DNA of 64,000 nt from Lysobacterales bacterium (GTDB lineage Bacteria; Pseudomonadota; Gammaproteobacteria; Xanthomonadales; Marinicellaceae): assembly GCA_027067055.1 (NCBI GenBank), contig JAMOMK010000134.1, positions 1 to 64,000 of the forward strand, read 5' to 3'. Below the pieces are notes generated by a model. That model did no database searches. It had not been told where the DNA came from and saw nothing but the letters and a program-made list of their open reading frames with translations. Position numbers and translations under genes: made by a program. The first letter of the stretch is position 1. Every line of letters begins with the position of its first letter. Below, piece after piece: positions 35,270 through 43,902 of the stretch.

Positions 35270-37247
35270 ACATGAACATAAAGACCATGATAAGGAAGGC
35301 GAACACAATCACGGCTTTGGCAGTGAAAAAATCGAGTTATATTTCGCTATTGGCAGTGGTGTTTTTTGGGTAACAGGCTTAATTCTTTCTTTTATGGCAA
35401 CCATTCCTGCATGGTTACCATTAACACTTTTTGTCAGCGCTTTTATTTTGGGTGGTTTTTTTACGCTGATTGAAGCTTATGAAGCGGTTAAGAGTGGCAA
35501 ATTTGAAATTGATTTTCTTATGCTTGTAGCCGCTGCTGGTGCGGCAGCTTTAGGCAAGTGGGAAGAAGGAGCATTGTTGCTATTTCTATTTTCTTTAGGG
35601 CATTCTTTGGAAAAATACGCCATGAACAAGGCAAGAAAGTCGATACAAGCCTTATCAGAACTGGCACCATCTACCGCTTTGCTCAAACAAACCAATGGCA
35701 ATATAAGTGAAGTTGAAATTGACCAGTTGCAGTTAAATGATGTGATTGTTATTAAACCAAATAGCACAATTGCAGCCGATGGCATGGTTATTGCTGGCAC
35801 TAGTTCGGTCAATCAAGCTCCGATAACTGGTGAAAGTATGGCTGTGGGAAAATCGCCCATAGATAATAGCAATACTGCAACTACTTTAGAAAATTTATCT
35901 GATGAAAACCGTGTTTTTGCAGGAACAATTAACGGCAGCAGCACCTTAGAAATCAAAGTGCTAAAAATTGCAAAAGACAGCACACTTGCACGTTTAGTAG
36001 AACTGGTTAAGAATGCTGAAAAACAAAAATCACCAACTCAACAATTTACTGATAAATTTGAAAAGTATTTTGTTCCAGCGGTATTATTTACCGTGGTAGC
36101 TTTATTGTTTGCTTTTTTGATAATTGACGAACCATTTGCGGACAGTTTTTACCGCGCTATGGCTGTTTTGGTTGCAGCATCACCTTGTGCATTAGCCATC
36201 TCAACTCCAAGTGCAGTACTTGCTGGTGTGGCACGAGCTGCAAAACAAGGAGTACTTATCAAAGGGGGAAGGCCCTTGGAAGATTTAGGCAGTTTAAATG
36301 CCTTGGCTTTTGATAAAACAGGAACACTAACCGAAGGTAAACCCAAACTCACCAATGCTATTGGTTTGAATGATACTTCACAAGAAAAGTTACTTAAAAT
36401 TGCTGTTGCAGTAGAAAAACTCAGTGACCACCCACTAGCATCTGCCATTGTCAATGGTGGTAAAAAAATTTTAGGTGATACAATTGTTCCTAAAGCCAAT
36501 AACTTACAAGCACTCACTGCTCGTGGAGTCAAAGCTATAGTTGAAGACAAACTAGTGTATATTGGCAACCGTCGTTTGTTTGAAGAAATCACAAAAGAGG
36601 ATGTCCCTTTAGCTATCACAGAAATTATGGAAAACCTCGAATCCCAAGGGCATACTGCCATGATTGTTTATCATGACAATGAATATATTGGAGTCATATC
36701 TGTGATGGATGTCGCACGCGAAGAAGCACAATCCACTTTATTAGCATTAAAAGAAATTGGCATTAAGCGGATGACAATGCTAACCGGTGACAACCAAAAA
36801 GTTGCCGACAACATTGCAAAGGAATTGGGCATCACCGATCCAATGGGGGATTTATTGCCTGAGGATAAAGTCGCTGCGATTGAAAAATTAATTCTTGAAG
36901 AAGGAAAAGTTGCCATGGTTGGCGACGGTGTCAATGATGCACCTGCTATGGCAAAAAGTACCGTCGGAATTGCAATGGGAGCCGCAGGTTCAGCTGTTGC
37001 TTTAGAGACTGCTGATATTGCCCTAATGGCAGATAAGTTAGATAATTTACCTTTCGCAATAGAATTAAGTCGTAAAGCTAAATCTATTATTAAACAAAAC
37101 CTTTGGGCTTCTTTAGGTATTGTAGCCTTTTTAGTGCCTGCCACTATTTTAGGCATTGCTAATATTGGAGCAGCAGTGGTTATTCATGAGGGTTCAACCT
37201 TACTTGTTGTTGTTAATGCTTTAAGACTATTGCGGTTTAAAGCTTAG
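35262..37247 (+). CDS. P1B-4 type metal-transporting ATPase
   Basis: 661 residues. The N-terminus is His-rich (SEHEHKDHDKEGEHNHGFG) instead of a CxxC metal-binding domain. The phosphatase motif ITGES, the membrane metal site AASPCALAISTP (SPC, not CPC), the phosphorylation motif FDKTGTLTEGKP and the hinge GDGVNDAP are present. The C-terminal helix has VIHEGSTLLVVVNALRLL. SPC plus HEGST define P1B-4 ATPases, linked to Co, Fe or Zn export with six membrane helices. It ends the czc operon and overlaps czcA by 8 bases (ATGAGTGA). Sequence suggests it exports the same metals as CzcCBA from the cytoplasm to the periplasm. Confidence 0.92.
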   Translation: MSEHEHKDHDKEGEHNHGFGSEKIELYFAIGSGVFWVTGLILSFMATIPAWLPLTLFVSAFILGGFFTLIEAYEAVKSGKFEIDFLMLVAAAGAAALGKWEEGALLLFLFSLGHSLEKYAMNKARKSIQALSELAPSTALLKQTNGNISEVEIDQLQLNDVIVIKPNSTIAADGMVIAGTSSVNQAPITGESMAVGKSPIDNSNTATTLENLSDENRVFAGTINGSSTLEIKVLKIAKDSTLARLVELVKNAEKQKSPTQQFTDKFEKYFVPAVLFTVVALLFAFLIIDEPFADSFYRAMAVLVAASPCALAISTPSAVLAGVARAAKQGVLIKGGRPLEDLGSLNALAFDKTGTLTEGKPKLTNAIGLNDTSQEKLLKIAVAVEKLSDHPLASAIVNGGKKILGDTIVPKANNLQALTARGVKAIVEDKLVYIGNRRLFEEITKEDVPLAITEIMENLESQGHTAMIVYHDNEYIGVISVMDVAREEAQSTLLALKEIGIKRMTMLTGDNQKVADNIAKELGITDPMGDLLPEDKVAAIEKLILEEGKVAMVGDGVNDAPAMAKSTVGIAMGAAGSAVALETADIALMADKLDNLPFAIELSRKAKSIIKQNLWASLGIVAFLVPATILGIANIGAAVVIHEGSTLLVVVNALRLLRFKA

Positions 37248-37249
37248 AC

Positions 37250-37288
37250 AAAAAACTCATTCAAACACAGGTTTGAATGAGTTTTTTT
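37250..37288 (+). terminator. Bidirectional terminator between the ATPase and the Gly-rich gene
   Basis: A 16-bp perfect stem (AAAAACTCATTCAAAC / GTTTGAATGAGTTTTT) with a 4-nt loop and T tracts on both strands ends the convergent czc operon and the Gly-rich membrane gene. Confidence 0.9.
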
Positions 37289-37299
37289 AATAAATAAAT

Positions 37300-37578
37300 T
37301 TATTTCATCGCTTTTTTGACAAAACCAATAACAGCCATAAGTACGCCTCCACCGACGCCACCTGATGCAACCATTTGCACGATGCCAGCGACATCCATTG
37401 AACCGCCGCCACCCATGCCGATCATACCCAATAGTTGTGAACCGAGTCCACCGCCAACAATACCTGCAACCGAATTCCACAAAGTACCTAAATTCAGGTT
37501 TTTTAATAATTTGCCTGTAACATTTCCTCCGACTGCGCCACTCACAAGACTAATGATTAATGGTAATAAGCTTTCCAT
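37300..37578 (-). CDS. Small Gly-rich membrane protein
   Basis: 92 residues. Three hydrophobic, Gly-rich helices are expected (LLPLIISLVSGAVGGNVTG, TLWNSVAGIVGGGLGSQLLGMIG and GGVGGGVLMAVIGFVKKAM), with a GGGGS stretch in the middle. Such small proteins with repeated GGxxGG helices are common in gammaproteobacteria and have no known function. GGAG lies upstream of the ATG. A G-rich overlapping frame at 37244-37480 in the same region is only a shadow. It converges on the metal ATPase gene. Confidence 0.72.
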   Translation of the reverse strand: MESLLPLIISLVSGAVGGNVTGKLLKNLNLGTLWNSVAGIVGGGLGSQLLGMIGMGGGGSMDVAGIVQMVASGGVGGGVLMAVIGFVKKAMK

Positions 37579-37775
37579 AATTTTCTCCTCTTTTTAAAAT
37601 GTACTAAAAATTTAGTCTATTAATCATACATAAATTACTGTAATTTTTCAACTGTAAAAAAATGTCTTACAAATTATTGACATTCATCAAACATAAACTA
37701 TCTCTTATTCAATATAATAAGAATCGGTTTAATACCAACAGGCCACTTGTTATCGTTCTAGTTACAAGGGTTGAA

Positions 37776-37823
37776 ATGCCACAGTTTTTTCTGTGGTGTC
37801 TAAATATTTTCAATTCACCATAG
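37776..37823 (+). CDS. Possible leader peptide before the lyase gene
   Basis: A 15-codon frame, MPQFFLWCLNIFNSP, with AAGGG 6 bases before its ATG, ends 36 bases before the lyase start. A Trp and a Pro just before the stop recall TnaC, whose Trp and terminal Pro stall the ribosome in response to tryptophan. A longer version (53 codons) starts at 37662. A small stem (CCACAG / CTGTGG, 37779-37796) lies within the peptide codons. No homology was tested. Confidence 0.4.
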   Translation: MPQFFLWCLNIFNSP

Positions 37824-37859
37824 AATTATTTTTTATATTATTAAAAATGAGGTGAACTC

Positions 37860-39239
37860 GTGGAAAAAAGATCTTGGGCAGAGCCCTATAAAATAAAAAT
37901 GGTTGAACTCTTAAAGATGACAACCTTAGAAGAACGCAAAAAAGCCATTGTTGATGCTGGCTTGAATACCTTCTTACTCAAATCCGAAGATGTCTATATT
38001 GATTTACTGACTGATTCTGGCGTTGGTGCCATGAGTGATAGGCAATGGGCTGGCATTATGATGGGCGATGAAGCCTATGCTGGCAGTCGCAACTTCTATC
38101 ATATGCATGATACCATTGAAGAGTACTATAGCTACAAATACACCGTACCGACCCACCAAGGACGTGGTGCTGAAAATATATTGAGTCAAATCATGATTTC
38201 TGATGGTGATTTTGTGCCAGGCAATATGTATTTTACCACTACGCGTTTACATCAAGAAATTGCTGGTGGTCATTTTATTGATGTGATTATTGATGAAGCT
38301 CATATCCCTGAGTCTGAACATCCTTTTAAGGGCAATGTTGACTTTACTAAATTGAATAAATTAGTAGATGAAGTGGGTGCCGAAAAAATCCCTTATATCT
38401 GCATAGCCACTTGTGTCAATATGGCTGGTGGTCAACCTATTTCTCTAGAGAATTTAGGAGAAGTACGTGCGTGGTGTGATAAACACAATGTCATGTTGGT
38501 GCATGATATGACTCGCGTGGCCGAAAATGCCTATTTTATTCAACAACGTGAAGAGGGATATCAGAATAAAAGCGTTAAAGAAATTGTCTATGAAATTTGT
38601 GCCCTAACCGATGCAGCGACAATGTCAGCGAAAAAAGATGCTATTGTTAACATTGGTGGTTTTTTGGCGATGAATGATAAAAATCTTTATGAAAAAGCCT
38701 GTGAATTAGTGGTTGTTTATGAAGGTTTACACACTTATGGTGGAATGGCAGGACGAGATATGGAAGCCATGGCAATCGGCATTAAAGAAAGTGTACAAGA
38801 TGATCACATGCGAGCTCGGGTGGGTCAGGTTGAATATTTAGGCAAATTGTTAGATGATGAAGGTGTTCCAGTTGTCAAGCCCTATGGTGGTCATGCAATC
38901 TTCCTCAATGCACGAGAAATATTGCCACATATTCCACAAAAACACTTCCCTGCTCAAGCCTTAGCAGCAGCATTATATGTTGAATCAGGCATTCGGGCAA
39001 TGGAACGCGGCGTAGTTTCAGCTGGTCGAAATCAAGAAACGGGTGAAAACTTCATGCCAAAACTTGAATTAGTTCGATTAACCATTCCTAGGCGTGTCTA
39101 TACTCAAGCGCATATGGATGTCACTGCTGAAAGTGTGATTCGAGTGATGAAAAATGCAAAAAAAGTCAAAAGCTTACGTTTTACCTATGAACCCAAAATG
39201 CTACGATTCTTTATGGGGCGTTTTGAAGAAATTGACTGA
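37860..39239 (+). CDS. PLP-dependent beta-eliminating lyase, tyrosine phenol-lyase/tryptophanase family
   Basis: 459 residues, the length of tyrosine phenol-lyase (TPL) and tryptophanase. The PLP Lys is in MSAKKDAIVNIGG. Residues that separate the two enzymes favour TPL: NMYFTTTRLHQE has Thr126 where TPL has Thr124 and tryptophanase has Asp; MERGVVSAGRN is TPL-like; and LRFFMGRF keeps the TPL Phe pair where tryptophanase has a His. It splits an aromatic amino acid into ring, pyruvate and ammonia. The start follows GAGGTGA by a few bases. A MITE-like element lies 3 bases after its TGA. A possible TnaC-like leader precedes it. Substrate is inferred from active-site residues only. Confidence 0.85.
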   Translation: MEKRSWAEPYKIKMVELLKMTTLEERKKAIVDAGLNTFLLKSEDVYIDLLTDSGVGAMSDRQWAGIMMGDEAYAGSRNFYHMHDTIEEYYSYKYTVPTHQGRGAENILSQIMISDGDFVPGNMYFTTTRLHQEIAGGHFIDVIIDEAHIPESEHPFKGNVDFTKLNKLVDEVGAEKIPYICIATCVNMAGGQPISLENLGEVRAWCDKHNVMLVHDMTRVAENAYFIQQREEGYQNKSVKEIVYEICALTDAATMSAKKDAIVNIGGFLAMNDKNLYEKACELVVVYEGLHTYGGMAGRDMEAMAIGIKESVQDDHMRARVGQVEYLGKLLDDEGVPVVKPYGGHAIFLNAREILPHIPQKHFPAQALAAALYVESGIRAMERGVVSAGRNQETGENFMPKLELVRLTIPRRVYTQAHMDVTAESVIRVMKNAKKVKSLRFTYEPKMLRFFMGRFEEID

Positions 39240-39242
39240 ATA

Positions 39243-39405
39243 CCCAAATCCCGATATAGAAAGTACGATGATAGCACAAGTCCTTGATGCACCTAGAAAA
39301 CCCAGAAAAAGCTTCATCACCAATGAGGTGACGTTAGTTTTTCTTGATTTCCTATGCACATCAGTTACTTGCACTCTCAAACGCATTTCTATATCGGGAT
39401 TTGGG
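39243..39405 (-). mobile_element. 163-bp palindromic MITE-like element, copy B
   Basis: This copy is 161/163 identical to copy A (16890-17052) in reversed orientation. It has the same 20-bp perfect terminal inverted repeats, and its own 5-bp target duplication is GAATA at 39238-39242 and 39406-39410. It starts 3 bases after the TGA of the lyase gene, and the duplication includes the last two bases of that stop codon. The different target duplication shows an independent insertion. Confidence 0.85.
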
Positions 39406-39441
39406 GAATAGAGAATTTAATAAGGTCTCTAATAATTTTAC

Positions 39442-39476
39442 AAAAAAAATCCTCGCTTCACGCGAGGATTTTTTTA
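39442..39476 (+). terminator. Bidirectional terminator between lyase and peroxiredoxin
   Basis: Stem AAATCCTCGC / GCGAGGATTT with a 5-nt TTCAC loop and A/T tracts on both sides serves both convergent genes. The mobile repeat lies between it and the lyase stop. Confidence 0.88.
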
Positions 39477-39495
39477 ACTAATAGAAATCTATTAA

Positions 39496-40101
39496 TTATA
39501 GCTTATCAGCTTCTTCTGCCAAGTATTCAGCAACACCATCAGGTGATGCATCCATACCTTTGTCGCCATCTTGCCAACCTGCAGGGCAAACCTCACCATG
39601 ATCTTGATGGAATTGTAAGGCATCAACCATACGCAACATCTCATCAATATTACGTCCTAGTGGCAAATCATTAACCACTTGATGTCTAACGATATTATCT
39701 TCATCAATTAAGAAAGAACCGCGAAATGCAACAGCTCCATCTGGAGTCTCAACATCATAAGATTTACAGGCTTTATGAGTAATATCAGCAAATAAAGTAT
39801 AGCCCACTTGTCCAATACCACCCTTGTTGATTGGTGTGTTTTTCCATGCGTTGTGAGTAAATTGTGAGTCAATTGATACACCAACAACTTCAACATTGCG
39901 TTTTTTAAACTCTTCTAATCTATGATCAAAAGCAATAAGCTCTGATGGACAAACAAATGTAAAGTCTAAAGGGTAAAAGAAAATAACTTTCTTTTTGCCT
40001 TCTGTTGCTTTTTTGAAGTTATAGTTATCTACGATTTCGCCATTACCTAAAACAGCTGCACCTTTCAAGTTTGGTGCTTTTCTTCCGACTAATACGCCCA
40101 T
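39496..40101 (-). CDS. Typical 2-Cys peroxiredoxin
   Basis: 201 residues. The peroxidatic Cys is in the TFVCPSE motif (about residue 51) and the resolving Cys in HGEVCPAGW (about 172). The family's YF/GGLG-like loop and C-terminal extension are of standard length. This AhpC/Prx1 class reduces peroxides in the cytoplasm with thioredoxin or an AhpF-like partner; no reductase gene is adjacent. Start ATG at 40101 has an AGGAG site 7 bases upstream. It converges on the lyase gene and is followed by the bidirectional terminator. Confidence 0.93.
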   Translation of the reverse strand: MGVLVGRKAPNLKGAAVLGNGEIVDNYNFKKATEGKKKVIFFYPLDFTFVCPSELIAFDHRLEEFKKRNVEVVGVSIDSQFTHNAWKNTPINKGGIGQVGYTLFADITHKACKSYDVETPDGAVAFRGSFLIDEDNIVRHQVVNDLPLGRNIDEMLRMVDALQFHQDHGEVCPAGWQDGDKGMDASPDGVAEYLAEEADKL

Positions 40102-40185
40102 GAGAATCTCCTATGAAATTATTTAAAAATGCATTTTACTCGATTAACTCACTCGAAGCCATCAAATAATATCTATTATTGCGTT

Positions 40186-40623
40186 CTATATTTTAGAAGA
40201 TAACAAAAGCCAATGATTGTGATTATAGCCTGATTTGAGTAAGAAATTCAGAAACTTATTTAAAAACACATTAAGAGATTTGCGGGTTTTCAAATGAACT
40301 TTAGGGTTTATTCTAGGGCCAAGTAAACGGATAAACTGTTGAAAATCAGTGCAATACACGATTTCTGCAACTTGAGCATCTTCATAGCAACGCATAATTA
40401 TTTTTTCGCTGTGTCCAAATTTAAAAACATAATTTAACTCAATTTCAGTTGTATATTTAAATGCTTGCGATACGATAATTTGAATCACTGGATGATTATC
40501 TAAGGTTGTTTGATAACAAACTCCTTGGTATAAATGTACAGGGAGAAGTAATTGCAACAAGTGAAAGTTATCTTCATGTTTAATGCTTTCGCAGTTTTTA
40601 TTTGTATAAATTGATTGTGCCAT
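40186..40623 (-). CDS. DUF1249/YqiB-like protein
   Basis: 145 residues. The segment NFHLLQLLLPVHLYQGVC, with conserved N-x-x-x-L-x-x-L-L-P spacing, and the downstream RCYEDAQVAEIVYC match the DUF1249 family (E. coli YqiB). No function is established. Its start overlaps the stop of ppsR by one base (TAATG), so it is co-translated with the PEP synthase regulator. That pairing may mean no more than shared transcription. Assignment is from motif memory. Confidence 0.68.
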   Translation of the reverse strand: MAQSIYTNKNCESIKHEDNFHLLQLLLPVHLYQGVCYQTTLDNHPVIQIIVSQAFKYTTEIELNYVFKFGHSEKIIMRCYEDAQVAEIVYCTDFQQFIRLLGPRINPKVHLKTRKSLNVFLNKFLNFLLKSGYNHNHWLLLSSKI

Positions 40624-41438
40624 TAGTGTAGCTTATTGGTAAGGTTTAATGCTAATAGTACTTTTCCTGATATTTCTTCAATAGATGTATGTGTTGTGGA
40701 TAAGTATGCAATACCCTTTCTTAAAAATAATGCCTCAGCATCGGATACTTCGCGTTGGCATTGACGCATTTTGGCATAATTAGAATTGGGTCGGCGTTCA
40801 GCTCTAATCTGTGAGAGGCGAAAAGGATCAATCGTTAACCCATATATTTTTTGTTTATGCTTCAATATCTGTGATGGTATTTGCATTTTATCCAGGTCCT
40901 CTACAGTCAAAGGATAATTGGCTGCTTTAACACCGTATCGTAGTGCCAAATATAAGCACGTTGGGGTTTTTCCCGAACGACTAACTCCCAATAAAATAAT
41001 ATCTGCATCATCATAATTGATACTCACACCATCATCATGAACTAAGGCATAGTTTGTGGCATCAATCCTTTTCTCATAAGCTTTCAGGTTAGTTATTCCG
41101 TGAGTTAAACCAACAACTGGTGAGCGTTTGATGCCTAAGTTTTTTTCAATTTTACGTAACAATCGATTAAATGGGTCAAGCTTTAAACCACCACCTGAGT
41201 GTATGATTTTTCGCAACTTAACATCAACAACCGTATTTATTACTAAAGGTTGACAGTTTTGATTGGCTTGTTGAATTTTAGCTGCGGCTATTTGTGCTTT
41301 TTCTTCATTATCGACAAATGGAAGCCTGATTTCATCAAAGTCAATGTCTTGAAATTGTGAAATCAACGAATGACCAACCGTTTCAGCAGTTATTGCTGTT
41401 CCATCTGAAACATAAAATATTGTACATTTTTTTATCAA
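40623..41438 (-). CDS. ppsR: PEP synthase regulatory protein (PSRP)
   Basis: 271 residues of the DUF299 family. The P-loop-like LLGVSRSGKTPTCLYLALRYG (about residues 151-171) and the opening CTIFYVSDGTAITAETVGHSL are characteristic. PSRP is a bifunctional ADP-dependent kinase and Pi-dependent pyrophosphorylase that switches PEP synthase off and on by phosphorylating a Thr next to the catalytic His. It is divergent from ppsA by 74 bp, so both promoters lie there. The usual partner arrangement supports the assignment. Confidence 0.94.
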   Translation of the reverse strand: MIKKCTIFYVSDGTAITAETVGHSLISQFQDIDFDEIRLPFVDNEEKAQIAAAKIQQANQNCQPLVINTVVDVKLRKIIHSGGGLKLDPFNRLLRKIEKNLGIKRSPVVGLTHGITNLKAYEKRIDATNYALVHDDGVSINYDDADIILLGVSRSGKTPTCLYLALRYGVKAANYPLTVEDLDKMQIPSQILKHKQKIYGLTIDPFRLSQIRAERRPNSNYAKMRQCQREVSDAEALFLRKGIAYLSTTHTSIEEISGKVLLALNLTNKLH

Positions 41439-41512
41439 TTTAATACTTTTCTAACATTTGTAATGGTTGTGAATGCTAGAATACTAATCTTTTATGGCTT
41501 CGGTTTCAATGC

Positions 41513-43879
41513 ATGTCTGAATATATTTTACAACTTAACCAACTTGGCATGAATGATTTGGCACGAGTTGGTGGCAAAAATGCCTCACTTGGTGAAATGA
41601 TAACCCACCTTAGTGAATTAGGCGTTTCTGTACCGGGTGGTTTTGCTACGACCTCTCAAGCATTTATAGACTTCCTCAATCAAACAGGTTTGGATGACAA
41701 AATCAACAAAAAATTATCTAAACTTGATGTCGATGATGTCAACGCTTTGGCTAAAGCAGGCAAGAAAATCCGCAAATGGGTGATGAAAACGCCATTTCAA
41801 CCACATTTGGAAGAAGAAGTACGTAAAGCCTATGCAGCAATGGAAGAAGAGATTGGAGCAGAGTCATCGGTAGCAGTGCGCTCATCGGCTACCGCTGAAG
41901 ACTTGCCAGATGCTTCTTTTGCAGGTCAACAAGAGACTTTTTTAAATGTTAAAGGTATTGATAATGTACTAAACAAAATTCACGAAGTCTTTGCATCACT
42001 TTATAATGATAGAGCCATTTCTTACCGCGTTCACCAAGGCTTTGATCACCACGATGTCTATTTGTCAGCAGGCATCCAACAAATGATACGTAGTGATTTA
42101 GCTTCCAGTGGCGTGATGTTTTCAATCGATACCGAAAGTGGTTTTGAAGATATCGTCTTTATCACCTCATCTTATGGATTGGGCGAAATGGTGGTACAAG
42201 GTGCGGTTAATCCAGATGAATTTTACGTGTACAAAAAGAATGTAGAAGAAAATCGCCCCGCTGTTTTAAAACGGAACCTTGGTTCTAAACACATCGAAAT
42301 GGTTTATGGCGAAGATAAAGGCGTTATTACTCAGAACATTGAGAAAGAACGCTCGCAAATATTCTCTATCTCCGATGAAGAAGTCACAGAATTGGCAAAA
42401 CAAGCCATAATTATCGAAAAACATTACGGCAGACCCATGGATATTGAATGGGCAAAAGATGGCAATAACAGTAAACTTTATATTGTCCAAGCTCGACCTG
42501 AAACCGTCAAAAGCCAAGATAAAAACACCCAAACAATCGAGCGTTACCAAATAGCACACTCAGGCAATGTTATTTGTGAAGGTCGCAGTATAGGACAAAA
42601 AATCGGCTCAGGTGTAGCAAAAGTGATTGCTAACATTTCACAAATGGATGAAGTACTAGCAGGTGATGTGTTAGTTACTGACATGACCGACCCTGATTGG
42701 GAGCCAATTATGAAACGTGCTTCTGCCATTGTTACCAATCGCGGTGGACGTACTTGTCATGCCGCAATTATAGCACGAGAACTCGGTATACCTGCTATTG
42801 TAGGCTGTGGCGATGCTACTGACAAAATTGCCAATGGAGTAGGTGTCACGGTTTCGTGTTCCGAAGGTGATACAGGTTTTGTTTACGATGAAATTATTGA
42901 TTTTGAAATTATCAAAACTAATTTAGATAACATGCCCCCTGCCCCATTAAAAATCATGATGAATGTCGGCAATCCTGATAGAGCGTTTGACTTTGCTCGT
43001 CTACCGCACAAAGGCATTGGATTGGCACGCTTAGAGTTTATCATTAATCGTATGATTGGCATTCACCCCAAAGTTTTGCTCAATTACGATGAACAACCGC
43101 AAGACATTAAAGATATTGTCGACCCGATGATTGCTGCTTATGGTGATCCTGTTGATTATTACATCAAACGCTTAGCCGAGGGCATTGCCACTTTAGGTGC
43201 TGCTTTTGCACCCGAAACTGTCATTGTGCGTTTATCAGATTTTAAATCAAATGAATACGCCAATTTAATTGGTGGTAGACAATATGAACCCCATGAAGAA
43301 AATCCAATGATTGGTTTTCGAGGTGCTTCACGCTATATTGATGAGTCTTTCCAAGATTGCTTTGAGCTAGAATGCAAAGCCTTAAAATATACTCGTGATG
43401 AAATGGGATTAACCAATATTTGGGCAATGGTTCCATTTGTCCGAACTTTAGAGGAAGGCCGCAAAGTTATCCAAATCATGAAAAAGTTTGGTCTAACCCA
43501 AGGTGAAAATGGCTTAAAAATCATTATGATGTGCGAATTACCCTCAAATGCATTGCTTGCCAATGAGTTTTTGGATATATTTGATGGGTTCTCTATTGGC
43601 TCAAATGATTTAACCCAATTAACTCTTGGTCTTGATAGAGATTCGGGTTTAGTTGCTGATTTATTTGATGAACGTAATGCAGCCGTTAAAAAATTATTAG
43701 CTATGGCAATTTATAATTGCAAAAAACGGAAAAAATATATTGGTATATGTGGTCAAGGTCCATCAGATCACCCTGATTTAGCCCAATGGCTAATGAAACA
43801 AGGGATTCAGAGTATTTCACTCAATCCAGATACAGTAGTAGAAACATGGTTGGCACTGGCAAAGAGTGCAAACAATTAA
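41513..43879 (+). CDS. ppsA: Phosphoenolpyruvate synthase
   Basis: 788 residues, standard length. The N-terminal ATP-binding domain shows VGGKNASLGEM and SVAVRSSATAEDLPDASFAGQQETF. The swivelling phospho-His domain has GGRTCHAAIIAREL with the catalytic His at 416 and Thr414 as the PSRP target. The C-terminal PEP/pyruvate domain shows GIGLARLEFI and SIGSNDLTQLTLGLDRDS with the CGQGPSD block. It turns pyruvate, ATP and water into PEP, AMP and Pi, for gluconeogenesis in the cytoplasm. It is followed by a small secreted protein gene 23 bp downstream. Confidence 0.96.
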   Translation: MSEYILQLNQLGMNDLARVGGKNASLGEMITHLSELGVSVPGGFATTSQAFIDFLNQTGLDDKINKKLSKLDVDDVNALAKAGKKIRKWVMKTPFQPHLEEEVRKAYAAMEEEIGAESSVAVRSSATAEDLPDASFAGQQETFLNVKGIDNVLNKIHEVFASLYNDRAISYRVHQGFDHHDVYLSAGIQQMIRSDLASSGVMFSIDTESGFEDIVFITSSYGLGEMVVQGAVNPDEFYVYKKNVEENRPAVLKRNLGSKHIEMVYGEDKGVITQNIEKERSQIFSISDEEVTELAKQAIIIEKHYGRPMDIEWAKDGNNSKLYIVQARPETVKSQDKNTQTIERYQIAHSGNVICEGRSIGQKIGSGVAKVIANISQMDEVLAGDVLVTDMTDPDWEPIMKRASAIVTNRGGRTCHAAIIARELGIPAIVGCGDATDKIANGVGVTVSCSEGDTGFVYDEIIDFEIIKTNLDNMPPAPLKIMMNVGNPDRAFDFARLPHKGIGLARLEFIINRMIGIHPKVLLNYDEQPQDIKDIVDPMIAAYGDPVDYYIKRLAEGIATLGAAFAPETVIVRLSDFKSNEYANLIGGRQYEPHEENPMIGFRGASRYIDESFQDCFELECKALKYTRDEMGLTNIWAMVPFVRTLEEGRKVIQIMKKFGLTQGENGLKIIMMCELPSNALLANEFLDIFDGFSIGSNDLTQLTLGLDRDSGLVADLFDERNAAVKKLLAMAIYNCKKRKKYIGICGQGPSDHPDLAQWLMKQGIQSISLNPDTVVETWLALAKSANN

Positions 43880-43902
43880 AGATTTATTTAGGAATAAAAA
43901 AT

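Noticed and set aside
37244-37480. W/C/G-rich frame overlapping the Gly-rich membrane gene
   Set aside because: Repetitive Arg/Trp/Gly composition is the typical shadow of a GGx codon run on the same strand.
39154-39411. Plus-strand open frame across the mobile repeat
   Set aside because: It begins inside the lyase gene in another frame and runs through copy B of the repeat. No ribosome site and no family.
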